Positions 1 to 8,198 of a stretch of DNA of 64,000 nucleotides are shown here, piece after piece. Numbering within the stretch: the stretch's first letter is position 1; the number at the start of each line of letters is the position of its first letter. The notes below the pieces were generated by a model, which ran no database searches, was not told the origin of the DNA, and was given only the letters and a program-made list of their open reading frames with translations. The position numbers were made by a program, and so were the translations under genes. Source of the stretch: Paenibacillus sp. FSL W8-0186 (lineage in GTDB: Bacteria; Bacillota; Bacilli; Paenibacillales; Paenibacillaceae); assembly GCF_037969765.1 (NCBI RefSeq), contig NZ_CP150207.1, positions 2,969,001 to 3,033,000 of the forward strand, in the 5' to 3' direction.

Positions 1-221
1 TCGTTACTTCCATTCTTCAGGACGAAGGCTCCGTGCTCAATGTCTCTACCCTGTTAAGCAACTATAACGGGGTGTCCGACGTATATCTTGGGGTGCCAAG
101 CATCGTTGACCGTACAGGGGTGCGTGAAGTGCTTGACTTGAAGCTCAGCGGAGAGGAGCTGGAGAAATTCCAGCATTCCGCGAATAAGCTAAAATCCGAA
201 ATCGAAAAATTGGATTTATAA
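1..221 (+). CDS. ldh: L-lactate dehydrogenase, C-terminal fragment (5' end outside window)
   Basis: This is the 3' end of a gene that enters from the left edge; the open frame runs from base 3 to a TAA at 219-221 with no start of its own. The 72 or so visible residues contain ILQDEGSVLNVSTLL and a YLGVPSIVDRTGV stretch, which is the conserved C-terminal domain of NAD-dependent L-lactate dehydrogenase (pyruvate + NADH to lactate, cytosolic). The active-site His and the Rossmann fold lie outside the window. A GTG at 33 could look like a start but sits inside conserved protein. A strong intrinsic terminator follows directly. Malate dehydrogenase of the same superfamily is the alternative, but the tail matches LDH better. 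Confidence 0.9.
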   Translation, partial: VTSILQDEGSVLNVSTLLSNYNGVSDVYLGVPSIVDRTGVREVLDLKLSGEELEKFQHSANKLKSEIEKLDL

Positions 222-225
222 GACG

Positions 226-262
226 ACAAACCTGGGGTTCTTTCGACCTCAGGTTTGTTTGC
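226..262 (+). terminator. Intrinsic terminator of ldh
   Basis: An inverted repeat of about 13 bp with one G.U wobble (left arm 226-238, right arm 246-258) around a short loop, ending in a T-rich tail. It begins 5 bases after the ldh stop codon. Confidence 0.85.
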
Positions 263-539
263 GCATTAAGGCATTGTTAGATCAGAAACAAATGCTGTGG
301 CAAGTCTCGCATATACACTGTTCACCCAGTTGGCTAAACGGACGGGGACACCGCCTATGAGCGTTCCGGTATTCTTACCGAAATAGGTTTTCATTCAGGT
401 GTGCAAGTCATCTCTGCCAAGAAACAGGAACACGATTGGTTCTCCCTCGCCTATCTTCTAGAACCTCTTCCAATATGAGTGAGAACATCACCTTCATCGA
501 CATTTCTAGCCACAGGCCTTTAGTTAATACTATTAATTA

Positions 540-840
540 TTTCGCATGCGGCCAAACGGTTGACTCCAGCCTACGATTGCCGCTGACAGATGATGTTACG
601 AATAATGCTGATAGTTGTTGCTCACAGGTGACGTTAACAGGTGATGTTACTATTGATGCTGACAGGTGTGGTAACCTATCGACTGTTGCTGCCTAACGCT
701 TACACCGCCAGATAGTTGGTGATTGACGATGCCTACGACTGCGTCTGACTGTTGATGTAACTATCGGTTGATGACGTTACCTATCGCTTGATGCCGACAG
801 TTGATGAACCTATCAGTTGCCGTATGACGGTTAACACTAT
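540..840. repeat. Degenerate short tandem repeats (about 16-20 bp) in non-coding DNA
   Basis: The stretch is built from imperfect repeats around the words TTGATG, GTTAC and CTATCG. The clearest run is 751-816, where four successive units start GTTGATG/CTTGATG/TTGATG and end CTATCG or CTATCAG. Earlier variants occur near 587-600, 629-663 and 671-700. There is no ribosome binding site or credible protein; a frame open at 436-696 merely translates the repeats. Function unknown. Confidence 0.55.
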
Positions 841-1036
841 CTAACGGTTGCTATCGCTGTTATTTCGCCGGATGTATCACTGTTTGAGAATCTAACGGTT
901 GTATATGCCGCTGTTCTAGCAATTTATGTAATGCTACAACGATTTCGGCGTGAATAACGTGGATGATAACCGTTAGAATTCCTAAGAGCTCATTTTCGGC
1001 TGAATAACGATTGTGGCAACCGTTAGAATTCCTTGC
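839..1036. repeat. Four copies of a palindromic hairpin element in two orientations
   Basis: A unit of about 35 bp, TCTAACGGTTG followed by a short spacer, CGTTATT and GCCGAAA, occurs on the plus strand near 840-872 and, truncated, 890-905, and inverted near 941-982 and 993-1034. The TAACG...CGTTA arms of each fuller copy can pair; in the 840 copy the arm pair is TAACGG/CTGTTA with a G.U wobble, so pairing is kept despite base changes. The two inverted copies are 52 bp apart. This looks like a REP/MITE-type dispersed palindrome rather than a gene. The rest of 263-1320 holds no gene I can support. Confidence 0.6.
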
Positions 1037-1039
1037 TTC

Positions 1040-1064
1040 CGCTGTTTGAACAGCGCCTTTTTAC
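1040..1064. terminator. Small hairpin followed by T-run, possible terminator
   Basis: CGCTGTTTGAACAGCG at 1040-1055 is a 7-bp inverted repeat followed by CCTTTTT. It resembles a weak plus-strand terminator, but no plus-strand gene precedes it within 800 bases; it may be part of the repeat cluster. Confidence 0.3.
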
Positions 1065-1278
1065 CTGAATGAATTCACTAGACCGAGTTGTGTGTTGAAT
1101 GATATATAAAGTGACTAGGAAGCGCAATAAATTAGCTTTTCTGTTATGAATTTTTCATATAGTGTGTTTTTCATTATAACGCCGTAATGCCGGCAAATTC
1201 AAGCTATATAATACTTATTTCTTCGTTTCCTCGTTTTCTCGTTGCGCCCTCCTTCGCCAGTGTGCGATTGGTTTATGC

Positions 1279-1284
1279 TACAAT
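1279..1284 (+). promoter_or_regulatory. Extended -10 promoter element of xerS
   Basis: TGCTACAAT (TG at 1276-1277, -10 hexamer TACAAT at 1279-1284) fits an extended -10 sigma-A promoter; no good -35 is present. It lies about 37 bases before the xerS start, and GGAGG at 1306-1310 serves as ribosome binding site. Confidence 0.5.
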
Positions 1285-1320
1285 AGAATCAACATTGTTG
1301 GATTCGGAGGTACAGCCCTT

Positions 1321-2409
1321 ATGAATATACAAAAAGCGATAGATCGGAAAAAACTGGATGAAAAAGTTGTTCATATGCCCTGGTTCGTCCAGCAATTCAT
1401 TGATTACAAGCTCCCGGATCTTTCCCCCTCGACCTTGCTGGAATATATTCGCGACTATGAAGCGTTCTTTAACTGGCTTCGCGCCGAAGGCCTCTCTTCC
1501 GCAGCATCGAACGCCGAAATAACGCTGCTCGATTTGGAGACGCTGCGGATGGACAGCATCGTAGGCTTCCGCCTTCATTTGACGACGCGAGTGGAAGGCA
1601 ATAACTCCAAAATTACCATATCACGCAAAATGTCGTCCCTGCGCTCGCTTTTCCACTATTTAAGCCAAATCGCTGAGGATGAGGAGTTTTATCCCCTCCT
1701 AAAGCGCAATATCATGGCTAAAGTCGAGATTAAACGGATACATAAACCCAAGGATACGGCGGCCAAGCTGAAAGGAAAGCTGCTCGAAGAGGATGAACTG
1801 CTGGAATTCATCGGATATATCCGCGAAGGCTACGGAGCCGACGTGCAAAATAACAAGCAGGCGCTATATGCTCACGAGCTTAATAAAGAACGGGACGCCT
1901 GCATCGCGAGCCTAATCCTCAATTCGGGCCTGCGCGTCTCCGAGGTCGTCAATTTGAACATCGACGATCTCGATATAACCAATAAAATCATTTATGTATA
2001 TCGAAAAGGAAACAATGACGAGACCTTTAAAACACCGGTATACTTCCGCGAGCAATCCAAGGACGAGTTGACCGAATATTTAGAGCTGCGCCAAACGCGC
2101 TACAATACGCCCAAACGGGAAAAGGCGTTGTTCGTAGCCCTTCCGAATGGCCAGAAGGAAGGGAAACGGATGACGAAGCGGGCGATCCAGGCTATGATCA
2201 TCAAATACGCAAAACGATTCGGCAAACCTTATTTAACAGTTCACAAGCTGCGCCACTCGTTCGCGACCGATTACTACTTGCAAAATGATATTTACAAAAC
2301 CAAGGAGCAGCTTGGGCATGCCTCAACTGAGACAACGGAAGTATATGCCCACCTGACCGACAAAACGATGTCCGAAGCCATCGAGCGGCGGGCAAGCTCC
2401 GACTCCTAA
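1321..2409 (+). CDS. xerS: Tyrosine site-specific recombinase XerS
   Basis: Predicted 362-residue tyrosine recombinase of the XerS type, the single-protein chromosome-dimer resolvase known from streptococci and found in other Firmicutes. The C-terminal catalytic domain shows the full set: Arg205 in SGLRVSEV, Lys229 in YRKGN, the His308-x-x-Arg311 pair in VHKLRH, His333 in LGHAS and the nucleophile Tyr342 in EVYAHLTD. The N-terminal 110 residues form the SAM-like DNA-binding core domain. Length matches XerS (about 355-360) rather than XerC/XerD (about 300). ATG at 1321 is preceded by GGAGG with good spacing. It stands alone with its own terminator. No phage genes lie nearby, so a chromosomal role is more likely than a prophage integrase. 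Its target site was not identified. Confidence 0.9.
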   Translation: MNIQKAIDRKKLDEKVVHMPWFVQQFIDYKLPDLSPSTLLEYIRDYEAFFNWLRAEGLSSAASNAEITLLDLETLRMDSIVGFRLHLTTRVEGNNSKITISRKMSSLRSLFHYLSQIAEDEEFYPLLKRNIMAKVEIKRIHKPKDTAAKLKGKLLEEDELLEFIGYIREGYGADVQNNKQALYAHELNKERDACIASLILNSGLRVSEVVNLNIDDLDITNKIIYVYRKGNNDETFKTPVYFREQSKDELTEYLELRQTRYNTPKREKALFVALPNGQKEGKRMTKRAIQAMIIKYAKRFGKPYLTVHKLRHSFATDYYLQNDIYKTKEQLGHASTETTEVYAHLTDKTMSEAIERRASSDS

Positions 2410-2432
2410 CCGATATATCCTTATGCATATGA

Positions 2433-2465
2433 AAATCCCCCTCTGGATCGCCCAGAGGGGGATTT
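2433..2465. terminator. Bidirectional terminator between xerS and mobB
   Basis: A 14-bp perfect stem (2433-2446 with 2452-2465, AAATCCCCCTCTGG arm) around a 5-base loop sits between the convergent stop codons of xerS and mobB and can serve both strands. Confidence 0.88.
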
Positions 2466-2469
2466 CTCG

Positions 2470-2997
2470 TCAATGATTCAATGACAGTACCGATACGATA
2501 ATTAGCTTAGCTAATTCTTCAACGTCATTAATACGGTAACACGGAAGACCGGAGCCAGTCAGCACGCCGCCAGTACCATCGTTATCCAAGCATTCCCCTG
2601 CCTCCTGCCTGAATACGGCGGCGCGTATTTCCGTCAACTCCTCCAGCAGCGGAAGGTCCTCCCGACTGCGGATCAGCACAATCTTCGGATAATCCTCCTG
2701 TTTGAAACCCTCTACTATAGTCAAATCATAGGCTTCGAAATGATTGATCAGGCCGCTGAGCATCGTTTCCCGTTCTTCTATGATCGCAGTGCGCCAGGGA
2801 GAAGTAATGGCCGTCGCCACCGCTCCAGCCCGGCGGTGACGAAACGTGTCGGTGCTCTCGCGGTCCGCTTCAAATCCATGAATGTCATGCTTAATGACGG
2901 CGACCCTCAAATTCATGGCATTGAAAATTTCCAGCAGCTTGCCGATCAGCGTCGTTTTGCCGCTGTTTTTATACCCGACAATTTGGATAACCGGCAT
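2470..2997 (-). CDS. mobB: Molybdopterin-guanine dinucleotide biosynthesis adaptor MobB
   Basis: A 175-residue P-loop GTPase-fold protein starting PVIQIVGYKNSGKTTL, with the Walker A motif at residues 8-16. The later sequence (VIKHDIHGFEADRESTD, then TIVEGFKQEDYPKIVLIR) is typical of MobB, which assists MobA in attaching GMP to molybdopterin. The gene follows moeA on the same strand with a 39-base gap, so the two are very likely one operon. The start ATG is preceded by a GGGGAGG-type site. MobA itself and the moa genes are not in the window. No regulatory element for molybdenum (Moco riboswitch) is seen upstream. Confidence 0.93.
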   Translation of the reverse strand: MPVIQIVGYKNSGKTTLIGKLLEIFNAMNLRVAVIKHDIHGFEADRESTDTFRHRRAGAVATAITSPWRTAIIEERETMLSGLINHFEAYDLTIVEGFKQEDYPKIVLIRSREDLPLLEELTEIRAAVFRQEAGECLDNDGTGGVLTGSGLPCYRINDVEELAKLIIVSVLSLNH

Positions 2998-3036
2998 ACA
3001 TGCCCCTCCCCTTTCATTGTAATATTATTCTAGTAC

Positions 3037-4311
3037 TCAGCCCCGGCTTCCTCCGGGCAGCATGAGCACATCGACGAGTTGTCCCGCCTGCACTCCTTGA
3101 TTTGTAGGGGGTATAACGATGAGCACATCGCTGTCTTTGATCGTGATCATGACGCTGGATTCATCCAGCGACGCCGGATAGGCAACAAGCCGTCCATCCT
3201 CGAACGCCAGGCTGCCTCGGACAAACCGGGTAAAATTGTTCACCTTTGCATAAGTCCTGCCTAGCACCGCTTGAAATTTTGGCAGGAACGGCTCTCGACT
3301 GCCCAGCATCGCCCCGATAAACGGACGGACGAACAGCTCACAGCCGACGAAGCACGCTCCGGGATTTCCGGAAAGGGCGAACAACAGCTTCCCCTCTTTT
3401 ACGGCTGCGGTAGTGACGCTCCCCGGACGCATCATCACCTTGTTGAACAACATCTCCAGCGACTGCTCCCGCACTAGTTCGGCCATGATATCATAGTCGC
3501 CAACGGAGACGCCCCCGGTCGTAATGACGATGTCATATTCGGCAAAAGCCTCCTTTACGCGCTGCCGTGCCACCGAGAGATCGTCCTCAATCGCTTCAAG
3601 CATATAGGGCTCGCCCCCGGCCTCCCGAATTTGATGGACTAGCATATATGTGTTGCTGTTGCGGATTCTGCCGTCCTGCAGCGGCTCATCGATGGCAAGC
3701 AGCTCCGAACCGGTGGAGAAAACGGCTACTCTCGGCTTTCTCGCTACAGGAACCTGGTGAATGCCGAACGTAGCCAGCACCGATACTTCACCCGGCCCGA
3801 CGCGCCGACCCTTCTCCATGATTAAATCGCCTTCGGCAAGCTCGAAGCCTGCCGGTGTAATGTTTTTGCCCGGCTCGACCTCTCGTTTGATGAGAATATA
3901 CCTTTTCCCGTCCTGTTCAATGGCTTCAGTCATCTCGAGCATAATGACGGCATCCGCTTCGTCTGGCACCTTCGCTCCGGTCATAATTCTGGAGGCTGTT
4001 CCCCAGCCAACGCTTGCTGAAGGTAGCGAGCCGCAGGGAATTTCGTCAATGACCTCCAGTTGAACGGGCTGGCCGCTATGGCATCCTTTCGTATCCAAGC
4101 TATGTATGGCATAACCATCCATCCCTGATCGGCGGAAATGAGGAAAAGGATGCGGAGCTTGTACGTCGCTGGCGAGAACGCGATGACCTGCCTCCAATAT
4201 CGGAACAAGCTCGCTTTCGGCCGGCCGGACATGGGCCAGCACCTTAGCTTGGGCCTCCTCAACCGATACGGCGCTGCGCCGAAATTTATCTTCATTTATC
4301 TTCCCTTGCAC
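3037..4311 (-). CDS. moeA: Molybdopterin molybdenumtransferase MoeA
   Basis: MoeA inserts molybdate into adenylylated molybdopterin, the last step of Moco synthesis, in the cytosol. About 424 residues, normal for the family. Visible motifs: SGMDGYAI near the N-terminus, MTGAKVPDEADAVI in the second segment, VFSTGSEL and GRIRNSN in the MogA-like domain, the TTGGVSVGDYD loop and the SGNPGACFVG segment. The frame stays open to a TTG at 4344, but GGAGG at 4322-4326 points to GTG at 4311 (10-base spacing) or TTG at 4314 (7-base spacing). It heads the moeA-mobB operon; the terminator at 4408-4433 separates it from the pyrimidine genes upstream. Confidence 0.93.
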   Translation of the reverse strand: MQGKINEDKFRRSAVSVEEAQAKVLAHVRPAESELVPILEAGHRVLASDVQAPHPFPHFRRSGMDGYAIHSLDTKGCHSGQPVQLEVIDEIPCGSLPSASVGWGTASRIMTGAKVPDEADAVIMLEMTEAIEQDGKRYILIKREVEPGKNITPAGFELAEGDLIMEKGRRVGPGEVSVLATFGIHQVPVARKPRVAVFSTGSELLAIDEPLQDGRIRNSNTYMLVHQIREAGGEPYMLEAIEDDLSVARQRVKEAFAEYDIVITTGGVSVGDYDIMAELVREQSLEMLFNKVMMRPGSVTTAAVKEGKLLFALSGNPGACFVGCELFVRPFIGAMLGSREPFLPKFQAVLGRTYAKVNNFTRFVRGSLAFEDGRLVAYPASLDESSVMITIKDSDVLIVIPPTNQGVQAGQLVDVLMLPGGSRG

Positions 4312-4407
4312 CAATGCAAATCCTCCATTCTCCCTATCCTGCAAATAAGTTTATGTTATCCATGTTATCGCCTAGCTCACTCGAAAAGCAATGTTTGGAT
4401 GAAAAAA

Positions 4408-4433
4408 GGAGCAACCTTGCAAGGTCCGCTCCT
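4408..4433 (-). terminator. Intrinsic terminator of the pyrK-pyrD-LpdD-like operon
   Basis: On the minus strand GGAGC...GCTCC flanks an inner ACCTTGCAAGGT palindrome and is followed by six T. The TAG stop of the upstream small gene (4432-4434) overlaps the edge of the hairpin. Confidence 0.85.
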
Positions 4434-4797
4434 ATTCATTACCCTGATTTGATTGATGTTCAAACCCGGTGCCTGCCTGCCGGAGCAAGAATTCCTCCAT
4501 GAGACGGGAGACATGCCCGCTAATCGCGTTAATCTCCTCGCGGCTAAGCTCATCATAATGAATGCCCATGACGAGTGTGACCGTCCGGCGCAGTATTTCG
4601 GCGGCCCGCATCGCCAGTCCTTCGCTTAATACATGTTCCTTATGACCAGGCACAGCGCAAGTCTGGACATGGATCTGGCCTTCGTTCCAGTAGGCGGTTG
4701 ACGACGCTCCGATATGCCGTTCTCCCCCGGAAACAATGAGCAGAATATCCTTGCCAACAGCCATCTCTTGCAGGGCAATATCCGCAAAATGTTCCAT
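4432..4797 (-). CDS. Small LpdD-like domain protein (prenylated-flavin chaperone family resemblance)
   Basis: 121 residues, soluble, no signal peptide. The core ISGGERHIGASSTAYW-type stretch (residues 23-37), HVQTCAVPGHKEH and the C-terminal helix LSREEINAISGHV resemble the LpdD-like family, small proteins linked to prenyl-FMN-dependent (UbiD-type) decarboxylases. That assignment rests on memory of the family, not on a search. The ATG at 4797-4795 follows the pyrD stop (4800-4798) with no gap, so translation is coupled, and a terminator overlaps its own stop. No UbiD or UbiX gene is nearby, so a role alongside the flavoenzyme dihydroorotate dehydrogenase is conceivable but unproven. Confidence 0.6.
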   Translation of the reverse strand: MEHFADIALQEMAVGKDILLIVSGGERHIGASSTAYWNEGQIHVQTCAVPGHKEHVLSEGLAMRAAEILRRTVTLVMGIHYDELSREEINAISGHVSRLMEEFLLRQAGTGFEHQSNQGNE

Positions 4798-5730
4798 TTA
4801 AACAACTCCTCGAATCTCATCCAATGACGAGATCCCTTCTCGCTTCATAAAAGCTTGCAGCCCGTCAACCAGCTGTTCCCCGGCCCGCAAATGGACGAAA
4901 TTGTGAGTCCCTACCTGAACAACCGCTGCCCCTGCCATAATATACTCGACAATATCCTCAGCGCTTTGTATACCTCCCATCCCGGCTACCGGAAGAGTGA
5001 CCGCTTTGCTCACCTGATGTACCATCCGCAATGCGATCGGCTTAATTGCCGGACCCGATAGACCGGCGTACAGATTGTCAAACACGCTGCGCCGCTTATA
5101 GATATCGATCTTCATGGCAGAAAAGGTATTAACCAGAGAGACAGCATCCGCCCCTTCCTCCTCGCACATGACCGCCATTTGCACGATATCTTCGGCGTTC
5201 GGAGATAGCTTGACCATTAACGGCAGCGTCGTCGCCTGGCGGATTTCCCTGACGACCTCGCGGGCAACCGACGTCTTAATACCGTAGGCCAACCCGCCTG
5301 CTTTGACGTTCGGACAGGATATATTAAGCTCGATCATATCAACGGCCTGGTTTCCTGACACCCTGCGGCGGAGAGCATCCTCCTCGATCAGCCGTGCTCC
5401 TTCCACATATTCCTCCAGAGTATTGCCGCCCAGATTAGCGATTCTCGCAAGCTTCAAGCCTGCCCAGTACTCACATTCCCCGCGCAAAAATGACGCTACG
5501 CCCGGATTCTCCAAGCCAACGCTGTTCAGCATGCCGGAAGGCGTCTCGAATACGCGATTTCCGTGGTTGCCTTCCTTTGGATGCAGGGTCAATCCTTTAC
5601 CGGAGATGCCGCCCAACCGGTTAATATCGTACAAAGAGCCGTATTCCCGGCCGAAGCCAAAAGTTCCTGAAGCCATAACGACCGGATTTTTAAAATGTAC
5701 GCCCGCGATGCTGCACGATAAATCTATCAT
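4798..5730 (-). CDS. pyrD: Dihydroorotate dehydrogenase B (NAD+), catalytic subunit PyrD
   Basis: 310-residue FMN-binding TIM barrel that oxidises dihydroorotate to orotate in UMP synthesis. Class 1B is indicated by the adjoining pyrK. Motifs: [13 protein letters not shown] near the N-terminus, [10 protein letters not shown], the substrate loop [13 protein letters not shown] with its active-site Cys, MVKLSPNA, and the phosphate-binding [19 protein letters not shown] near the C-terminus. It overlaps pyrK by 4 bases (ATGA), as expected for a two-subunit enzyme. The rest of the pyr operon (pyrR, B, C, carAB, F, E) is not in this window, so the dehydrogenase genes are separated from it or duplicated here. 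Confidence 0.95.
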   Translation of the reverse strand: MIDLSCSIAGVHFKNPVVMASGTFGFGREYGSLYDINRLGGISGKGLTLHPKEGNHGNRVFETPSGMLNSVGLENPGVASFLRGECEYWAGLKLARIANLGGNTLEEYVEGARLIEEDALRRRVSGNQAVDMIELNISCPNVKAGGLAYGIKTSVAREVVREIRQATTLPLMVKLSPNAEDIVQMAVMCEEEGADAVSLVNTFSAMKIDIYKRRSVFDNLYAGLSGPAIKPIALRMVHQVSKAVTLPVAGMGGIQSAEDIVEYIMAGAAVVQVGTHNFVHLRAGEQLVDGLQAFMKREGISSLDEIRGVV

Positions 5731-6428
5731 TCGAACACTACCTCCTCCGCCAAAAATACCGGTCCGTCCGCACAGGCCTTACGCCGTTGATCCCGGCATT
5801 TTACGCTGCATACGAGACAAGCCCCAATGCCGCAGGCCATGCGATTTTCCAGCGATACGTACACGTTGGCCGGACTGGCGGATTCCTGCTTCCGGCGCTG
5901 CACAGCCTGGAGCATCGCCTCCGGCCCGCAAGCAATAATGGTATCGTAAGCGTTAAAATCAACCTGTTTCAGCACAATGCCGCCCACATCCACGATCACG
6001 TTGCCGGTCGTCGCCGCTTCGAATTGCTGCACCAAGTAAGCCTCCCGGCTGAATCCCAAATACACGTCCGCAGCAGAATACTCGCAAAGCGCATAGAACA
6101 ACGGAGCTGCGCCGATCCCGCCCCCGACCAGAGCGACTTTTTCTTCAGCCGGCACTTCCGGGAACCCATTTCCAAACGGGCCCTCCAATTGGAGCTCATC
6201 TCCGGGCCGCAAAGCGCTGAGTAGCTTTGTCCCTTCCCCCGCTAACTGATATAGAAACTCAATGCCTCCCTCGTCCCGGTTAAAGATGCTGAGCGGCCTG
6301 GAGAGCAGAGGATACTTATCCCATGCCCGAACCATATAGAATTGGCCCATCCGTCCCGTATATGATCCTGCAGCCTTTAATCTGAAAATGTTCGGGGCAA
6401 CTTCTACATTTACCATGACAACCGCCAT
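5727..6428 (-). CDS. pyrK: Dihydroorotate dehydrogenase electron-transfer subunit PyrK
   Basis: FAD- and [2Fe-2S]-containing subunit that passes electrons from PyrD to NAD+. About 233 residues. The FAD-binding motif RPLSIF lies near residue 53, the NAD-binding [10 protein letters not shown] near 110, and the iron-sulfur cluster Cys are in CGIGACLVC...KAC with a final DGPVF at the C-terminus. The frame extends to a GTG at 6437, but ATG at 6428 is better placed behind GAGGTGAG. First gene of a pyrK-pyrD-LpdD-like operon, divergent from the deacetylase gene; no PyrR attenuator is evident in the 170-base upstream gap. Confidence 0.93.
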   Translation of the reverse strand: MAVVMVNVEVAPNIFRLKAAGSYTGRMGQFYMVRAWDKYPLLSRPLSIFNRDEGGIEFLYQLAGEGTKLLSALRPGDELQLEGPFGNGFPEVPAEEKVALVGGGIGAAPLFYALCEYSAADVYLGFSREAYLVQQFEAATTGNVIVDVGGIVLKQVDFNAYDTIIACGPEAMLQAVQRRKQESASPANVYVSLENRMACGIGACLVCSVKCRDQRRKACADGPVFLAEEVVFE

Positions 6429-6605
6429 GCCTCTCACCTCACTAACAAATAAGCGTACCTACTGCTTCACTGCTTTATCTAAGATGCTATTTTTGCGCGG
6501 GCAAGTCTGTGACAAATAGCACACCCTTGCAGGAGCGGTCATATTTATGTGAAGTTTTGGGCATACCAGTAAATAACCATTCAGCGATCAAAGGAGAAGG
6601 TATCC

Positions 6606-7400
6606 ATGTCCAAACTCTTCAAGGCGCCGGCCGCATGGCTGTTATGCCTGGCGCTAGTAACGGGAATGGCCCCCGCGCCTGCCGAACCCGTGTCAAAGCC
6701 GGAACCCACCTCCTCCGAACAAGCCGTAAATGCCGAAGCTAAGCCAATGACGCTGGGAGAGCTCCGGCGGAAATACTCGGAAACGTTCAAGTTCAGTGGT
6801 CCTGAGGTCAAGCAAATTGCCCTGACCTTCGATGATGTTCCCGATCCGCGCTTCACCCCTAAAGTGTTGGATATACTGAAGAAACATGGCGTCAAAGCCA
6901 CTTTCTTCGTCGTAGGCAGCCGGGCGAAGAAGCATCCGGAGCTGCTGCGAAGAATTCACCATGAAGGACATATCATCGGCAACCATTCCTACAGCCACCC
7001 TTTGTTTAAGAAACAATCCGTCCAGGAATTCAAAAGCGAAATTGAGCGAACCGAGAAAGTGATCGAACGGATTATCGGTTACAAACCTCGCCTCATTCGT
7101 CCCCCCTACGGAGAAATTAACGAGGAGCAGCTCAAATGGGCCAAGCGGCAAGGCTACAAAATCATTAACTGGAACGTCGATTCCCTCGATTGGAAAGCGC
7201 TAAGCAAAGAGAAGGTCAAGCGTAACGTGCTCAGCGCCGTCGGTCCGGGATCCATCGTGCTGCAGCATGCCGGGGGCGGTACGGGTTCCAATTTGACGGG
7301 AACTATCGAGGCTCTGCCGGATATTATTAAGGTGCTGCGGAATCGTGGCTATCGCTTCGTAACGATTCCCCAGCTGCTATCTTATAAGAAAGCACTATAA
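6606..7400 (+). CDS. Secreted polysaccharide deacetylase (NodB domain)
   Basis: 264 residues with an N-terminal signal peptide (hydrophobic WLLCLALVTGMAPAPA region, cleavage near residue 25) and a NodB homology domain from about residue 70. The metal site is visible: Asp76-Asp77 in TFDDVPDP and His127/His131 in NHSYSHP; RPPYGEIN and a C-terminal IVLQHAGGG supply the remaining catalytic motifs. The usual Gly of TFDDGP is Val here. Enzymes of this carbohydrate-esterase-4 family remove N-acetyl groups from peptidoglycan or chitin oligomers; the real substrate cannot be read from sequence. ATG follows AGGAGAAGG. Single gene ending in a shared terminator with the wall gene opposite. Confidence 0.9.
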   Translation: MSKLFKAPAAWLLCLALVTGMAPAPAEPVSKPEPTSSEQAVNAEAKPMTLGELRRKYSETFKFSGPEVKQIALTFDDVPDPRFTPKVLDILKKHGVKATFFVVGSRAKKHPELLRRIHHEGHIIGNHSYSHPLFKKQSVQEFKSEIERTEKVIERIIGYKPRLIRPPYGEINEEQLKWAKRQGYKIINWNVDSLDWKALSKEKVKRNVLSAVGPGSIVLQHAGGGTGSNLTGTIEALPDIIKVLRNRGYRFVTIPQLLSYKKAL

Positions 7401-7420
7401 GCAGCACCTGCTTGCAAGCA

Positions 7421-7472
7421 AAAAAAGGACATCCCTGCAGATCCCCAGATCTCGCAGTGGACGTCCTTTTTT
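7421..7472. terminator. Bidirectional terminator between deacetylase and 3D/LysM genes
   Basis: A long bulged hairpin (GGAC...GTCC outer arms, GATC inner arms) flanked by an A-run on the left and a T-run on the right, placed between convergent genes. Confidence 0.85.
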
Positions 7473-7502
7473 AATATGATCTAATCATGGCTTAAATTTG
7501 TA

Positions 7503-8180
7503 TTAATCCAGCACATATAACGTGACATCCTGATAACCAAACTCGTTAACCTTTTGCGGGCTCGCCGGAATAAAGATGTCGATGCGGTTCCCTTTGATCG
7601 CGCCGCCCTGGTCGGTCGCTGTGGCGACGAAGGCGTTCTTCGGCAAATCAGGATGGCTGTGTCCGGTGACCAGCACTTTGGTGCCCATCGGAATGACGTT
7701 TGGATCAACGGCGATCGTTCCGAGCTTCAAAGGATTTCCATAATAGTCGACAGGGCCCCATTTCCCGTTTTCGCTGGCAGCCGCAGAGTAAGCTGTCGCT
7801 TTGACCTTTACTGTGGATTTGTAGTTAAACGATTTGCCCCAGGCCTGTACGACCCGGTCCGCCGTTAATACTTTTAGCGTAGAGAGCGGCTGAGCCTCGC
7901 TTCCAGAGACGGAAAGCGCCTGCATGTTTTGTCCCGGAATCGTTATTTTTAAACCTTCGTAAATATTCGTTGCTTCTATGCTCGGATTCGCTTTCATCAG
8001 CTTGTCCAAATTGACCCCGTACTGCTTGGCGAGAAAATAGAAGGTGTCCCCATTCTTCGCCGTATGTACTGAATCGGCATATGCTGGTACGGCCTGCAGC
8101 GCACCTAACAACCCTGCTGCAATCACCGCTGACTTAATCCCCATTCCCAATTTGCGAAGACTTTTACGTTGTTTAAACAT
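7503..8180 (-). CDS. Secreted LysM and 3D (Asp-Asp-Asp) domain cell-wall protein
   Basis: 225 residues: signal peptide (hydrophobic segment to about residue 35, AYA-type cleavage), one LysM peptidoglycan-binding domain (about 38-82, with GDTFYFLAKQYGV and YEGLKITIPG), then a C-terminal 3D domain (about 120-225). The three namesake Asp are in AVDPNVIP, ATDQGG and NRIDIF, so the MltA-like/YocH-type murein hydrolase fold looks intact. Such proteins act outside the cell in wall turnover. ATG follows AAAGGAGGAGC. The c-di-AMP riboswitch directly upstream indicates that the gene is shut off when c-di-AMP is high, as known for other wall hydrolase genes. Confidence 0.92.
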   Translation of the reverse strand: MFKQRKSLRKLGMGIKSAVIAAGLLGALQAVPAYADSVHTAKNGDTFYFLAKQYGVNLDKLMKANPSIEATNIYEGLKITIPGQNMQALSVSGSEAQPLSTLKVLTADRVVQAWGKSFNYKSTVKVKATAYSAAASENGKWGPVDYYGNPLKLGTIAVDPNVIPMGTKVLVTGHSHPDLPKNAFVATATDQGGAIKGNRIDIFIPASPQKVNEFGYQDVTLYVLD

Positions 8181-8198
8181 GATGCTCCTCCTTTAACT

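Noticed and set aside
436..696. Open frame of 86 codons in the repeat region
   Set aside because: No ribosome binding site, composition follows the tandem repeats, and no protein family resemblance.
540..1036. Possible CRISPR array
   Set aside because: Repeat units differ from each other, occur in both orientations and lack regular spacers; no cas genes.
1321..2409. Prophage or integrative element integrase
   Set aside because: No phage or mobile genes on either side and the protein matches the XerS type in length and motifs.
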